Shown: positions 59,658 to 64,000 of the stretch, in pieces
How the letters are laid out: every line of letters starts with the position of its first letter
Position numbering within the stretch: the stretch's first letter is position 1
Position numbers and translations under genes: made by a program
The notes under the pieces: model-generated
Told to the model about the DNA's origin: nothing
What the model saw: only the letters and a program-made list of their open reading frames with translations
The model's database searches: none
NCBI GenBank assembly: GCA_024500155.1
Contig: CM044874.1
Coordinates: forward strand, 3,971,001-4,035,000
DNA from: Chenopodium formosanum
Taxonomy: Eukaryota; Streptophyta; Magnoliopsida; Caryophyllales; Amaranthaceae
Direction: 5' to 3'
Length of the DNA stretch: 64,000 nucleotides

Positions 59658-60335
59658 CATATTAGAAAGTGAACTAAATTGAAATAAAGCCGAAGAGAAC
59701 AAATCTTCACTCTATCTATGAGTAAAATATGAGGTGAGGTGTCTCTACCAAAAGTTCAGGACCATTCTTTAACAATTTAATACGTTGCCTCAGCTCGTTG
59801 TAACTTGTAAGGCCCAACCCATTGGCCTAGATACAATTTGTATATTAATTTTATACAAATTTATCACATTTCAAGAAAAAGTGGTAATTTAAAAAATAAT
59901 TATCCGTAAAATGATCCTTATAAACGATAATATTGACCAATAAGATAGAGTGGCACAATACAGAAGATTCAACTCATAGGTGACATGTCCCACAAAACAA
60001 ACACACCAGCCAAATCCATGTTGCCAAATTGGTAATTTTAGTCTACTGCCAGAATCTCCGGTATAAAATACTTATAATTCTTGCACAAAAAACGGCACCA
60101 TTTTCCCAGAAAAAAATTTAATCTTATAATTTGTTAAAATTTTTGTGTTTCCCAATTCCTAAATAAAATCACATAAATTCAAGAAAAGATCTTTAATTAG
60201 TTTCCTACAACTCTTCTTCTACTCAACTCCAAAACTCTTCATTCTACCTAATTTCTTATCACACAAAATAACCCAATAACTTAATTAAACCTTCAAATTT
60301 ATTTTGTGTTTATTTTTATAATACTAATCATAATT
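59658..60335 (+). promoter_or_regulatory. Promoter and 5' UTR of the S28 peptidase gene
   Basis: GTATAAAATA at 60061-60070 is a good TATA box about 270 bp upstream of the ATG, implying a leader of roughly 240 bp. Upstream (59658-60060) nothing else is recognised. Confidence 0.5.
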
Positions 60336-60903
60336 ATGGGTTTTCAATGCATTGTTCTGTTTCTTTTCTTGTTATCTTCCCCTGCATTAGCCAAGTTTAT
60401 TCCTAGGTTCCCCTCCTCGATCGTTCGACCCGAGCAGCTAGCTCAAATTACAAACATTAATGATGAAGCAAAGCCTTATCAAACAAGGTATTTTACACAA
60501 ATACTTGATCATTTCAACTTTAATCCTCAAAGTTATCAGACTTTTCAACAAAGGTATTTGATCAGTGAAAAATATTGGGGTGGAGCTAAAAAGAATGCCC
60601 CAATATTTGTTTATATGGGTAATGAAGGCGATATCGAATGGTTTGCGCATAATACTGGTTTTATGTATGAGAATGCTCCCCATTTTAAGGCTCTTCTTGT
60701 TTTCATTGAGGTACATAATCTTCTTCCTATTTCTTACGTTATTACGGAGTTAGTGAGGATCTTTCGAAATAAAATCTATACAACCAATGTTATAGATACA
60801 TCTGGGTGTACATAAAAATTGTGTCTTAATAACATAAATGTATATATGAAAATTTTAAGTGTAAAGTTGTACGGAGTAAAATGTAAACAAGAATTTGGAT
60901 TGG

Positions 60904-60974
<71 letters not shown>

Positions 60975-63879
60975 CTTGAAGAGTTGAAGATGAGATTAGT
61001 ATGGAGTAACTTTTTTTTCTAATTTGTGTGTTCATATTTCAAGGTTTACATGATAAATACATGTATAATTAAATGACTAGTAATTATTTTATATTTGTAT
61101 AAGTATTCTTCAATTTTTATAAAATAATTAATCCATTTTTTTTATCTAGCTTAGCTTTCTTTGATTATATAACTTGATAATATTTTCTCAAAAAAAATAT
61201 ATATAACTTGATAATATTTTTTACTAACATATAATAAAGACGTAACTATTACATACTCCGTGTAATATAAATGTTACTGAATTTGTCTTAATTCAATAAT
61301 TTTTTATAGATTTTATTGATCAAAGTTTCTTTTAAATCTTAATAATAATCAATATGTGCTTGCGAACTTAAGAAAATGATAGAGGAATGAAATCCGAATA
61401 ACTGTTTCCTCTCACGCATGAAAAATCATACATACATGTAATTATTTTTTTTTTTTTTTTATGACATGACGATTAGCAAAATGGATAAAATTCAGCATGC
61501 TACTAACAATGATATATTATTGGTGTTGTTGTAGCATAGATACTATGGAAAATCAATACCATATGGAGGAGACAAAGAGGTTGCATATAAAAATGCAACT
61601 ACACAAGGCTATCTTAGCTCAACTCAAGCATTGGCTGATTATGCAACTCTTATACTTGACCTTAAAAACAATCTCACTGCTTCTGAGTCTCCTGTAGTAG
61701 TCTTTGGAGGATCTTATGGAGGAAGTATGTTTCTTTTTTAATCACATCTTTTTTTTTTTTTTAGATCCAACTATTTTTTAGATCCAACTATTTTCGCCCA
61801 TCCTTTCATCTTATCTTACCACTTAACGACTTTAATTTGTTAAATTTCTTATCTCATATCGATATACTGTTTTTGTTCATTTAAAATACATTTATATTAA
61901 TGCAGGCTTGCTTATTATTTTAAATTCTAACTCAATAACTAACTCTAATTTATATCTTTAAAACTTATGTATAGTTAATCTTGAAAGATAGTCAGTACTT
62001 AATGCTTCCTCTTTTTTTTTTTTTTTTTTTTTTAATAATACAACGTTTGGACTTAGGGTCTGTTTACATTTACTGAACTGAGATTAACTGATTGGAGCTT
62101 AACTGAACTGAAATTAAGCTGAAGTGAACAGACCCTTATATACTTTTAAAACATTCATATTATATCATTTATTATAATTTATATATAAAAATTGAAATTA
62201 ATAGGAAAAAGGTGTGAAAGAGAAAGGTTTTTTTTTTTTCTTTGTTAGTTTGTTAGTAATTTGACACTCTATTCCTCTGGTTGTTGTTACTATCTAGGAA
62301 TATAGTTAAGGAGTAGTTATTATTGAAAATTGTGATAAATTCAAGAATATAATTTCTGGTTTCAAAGAATATAATTTCTGTTATGTTGTTAATTGCAGTG
62401 CTAGCTGCTTGGTTTAGACTGAAGTACCCACATGTAGCAATTGGAGCATTGGCTTCTTCTTCTCCAATCCTCAATTTTGGAAACCTCACTTCTCCTTTCA
62501 GCTTCAACAACATTGTTACTCAAGATTTCAGGGTTTCTCCTTTTCTATATATAATAACTTCTAATTATTTTATTAATTACTCCTTATTACTTAGAAGTGC
62601 ATCTCCAAATTTCAATGTTATACTTGTCTTATATTCTCCATATAATATTCATTTATGTATTGGTATTGATTCGTCAACTGACAAATTATATAACATTACG
62701 TGCTATTTTTAAATTACCACATACATGGTTTAGGTAATATGTATAGCATATAATTTGAAATGATATTCAAAAATAGCTATATATATGGTTAGGTAACAAT
62801 AAAAAATAAAGTGTATGTAAGCATACAAGTTTTATAAAGTAATTAACTAAGTTAATTCCTAGCAATGGACCAACCTAACTCATATCCTTACGAATGATTA
62901 AAGAAAATAATATGATACCACAAATTTATACAATAGAATATGATTGTTGTAATTTATGTCAATAGTCATAAAATAAATCACGTTAACAATGGTGAAAGGA
63001 AATAATAGAGAGAAAATGATAAAAATCAACATTTGCTTCACAAGCGCACATATAATGATACAAACTAAGGAATCTTCCGTCTCAAATGATAGAATAAATC
63101 ACCAAGCAATATTAGTACATTACAATTATTGTTGTTTGATATTTTTATATTATTATTATTATTATATGATACGAGAAAATGGTAATTACATCAAGTTAGT
63201 GAAAGCCACCTAATAAAGGCAAAAACAAAAACATTTGACATGAATCTATTGGTACAATGGTCCCATTGGACCCATACGTCAAAAGCATTCAATTGGCTAA
63301 TCATTTGGTAGAATTATTCTTCTAAAAAAGTATGCTTAAATTTGTGAGGAATCTTGCATAATATATGGAATTTTGTATTGTTGTGTTTTTTTTTTTTTTT
63401 ACTTATATGAGAATCTAGAATAATTCATTTTCTTTTTTATATTTATAAGAACAGAAAGGCTAGAATAATAATTAATTAGTATGCTAATTAGATTTTGCTT
63501 TGATTAGTAACTATAAGTAACACTATTCTTGCATAACTTTCAGAGTGAAAGTGAAAATTGTTATGAAGTGATCAAAGAATCATGGACACAAATTGAAGAA
63601 ACCGCGAAGCAAAACGGAGGGTTGGAAAAGCTTAGGTCTTCATTCAACATTTGCAAGTAAGATAACTTTGAAGAAACATTGTATTAAAATTTACGACAAA
63701 ATAATATCTTGAGAAAATTCACTATCTAAATAATAATTTTGATTATATACAGGAACATTATTATTTCCGCAGATTATATTGAGAGTTGGTTGAGCACAGC
63801 TTATATTTACACTGCTATGACGGACTATCCTACTCCCTCTAACTTTCTCAACCCCTTACCTGCATTTCCTGTTAAACAA
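60336..63879 (+). CDS. S28 serine peptidase, Pro-X carboxypeptidase-like (exons 1-5, partial)
   Basis: Exons: 60336-60710, 61535-61724, 62399-62532, 63544-63656 and 63753-63879, all GT-AG, with phases that join cleanly; the 3' part lies outside. The ATG at 60336 begins a signal peptide (MGFQCIVLFLFLLSSPALA). Then come the S28 landmarks TRYFTQILDHFNF, APIFVYMGNEGDIEWF, HRYYGKSIPYG and the nucleophile motif GGSYGG(M), with the Ser in exon 2 and the Met codon split by intron 2. LAAWFRLKYPH and GALASSSPI follow. Asp and His of the triad should be in the missing exons. Family members are vacuolar or secreted and remove the residue after a penultimate Pro, or dipeptides. Intron 1 holds an (AT)n tract (60907-60972) and intron 2 a MITE. 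Confidence 0.93.
62056..62135. mobile_element. PIF/Harbinger-type MITE, copy 3 (in S28 intron 2)
   Basis: TTA at 62053-62055 and 62136-62138; ends GGGTCTGTTTACATTTACT / AAGTGAACAGACCC. Only 80 bp: the shortest copy, with few pentamer repeats. Confidence 0.85.
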
Positions 63880-64000
63880 GTAATATTTCGTTGAGACTCT
63901 ATTTGAACTTAACAACTCTAGTTCAAACCATATGTTATGTTTTTTTGTCCAACATGACATGTTTGTTGCATAATTAATTTTTTTTTCCCTTATTTTAAAC

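Overview
This is plant nuclear DNA: spliced genes with GT-AG introns, germin-like genes with their usual single intron, an S28 peptidase gene, and many plant transposons (Ty1/copia, Ty3/gypsy of Tat type, CACTA, hAT, PIF/Harbinger, Stowaway, Helitron, SINE). The repeats look like a mid-sized or large eudicot genome; Caryophyllales (spinach/beet/quinoa group) is a guess from the style of the repeats, not something proved here.

Layout. (1) 1-651, minus strand: first exon of a USO1-like coiled-coil gene that leaves the window on the left. (2) About 2501-50988: a tandem array of four germin-like protein (GLP) genes, all on the minus strand, here named GLP-A (20723-21515), GLP-B (36655-37453), GLP-C (39546-40485) and GLP-D (46745-47523). 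Their flanks are recognisably duplicated, so for many insertions the empty site can be read in a sister copy. (3) 50989-59652: a solo LTR split by a deleted Ty3/gypsy element that carries a four-exon antisense gene. (4) 60336-63879, plus strand: first five exons of an S28 (Pro-X carboxypeptidase-like) gene that leaves the window on the right.

Most of the bases are nested transposons. GLP-A's downstream flank holds CACTA-1 (8737-20451), which holds a 10.3-kb LTR element that encodes gag only (9862-20117). Between GLP-A and GLP-B lies Copia-1 (23101-35870), split by CACTA-2 (23572-26787, itself holding a hAT element) and by CACTA-3 (27415-32090, itself holding a solo LTR of the gag-only family). 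Target-site duplications (TSDs) could be read for nearly all of these, so borders are exact and relative ages follow from nesting.

The most unusual items are: an array of about 18-20 small stem-loop units with pair-preserving changes in the 3' part of the gag-only retrotransposon; the spliced antisense gene in the gypsy element; and the germin array, in which GLP-B has lost one metal-ligand His, an N-glycosylation site and a promoter block. No complete autonomous transposon is present. All coordinates and comparisons were made by eye.
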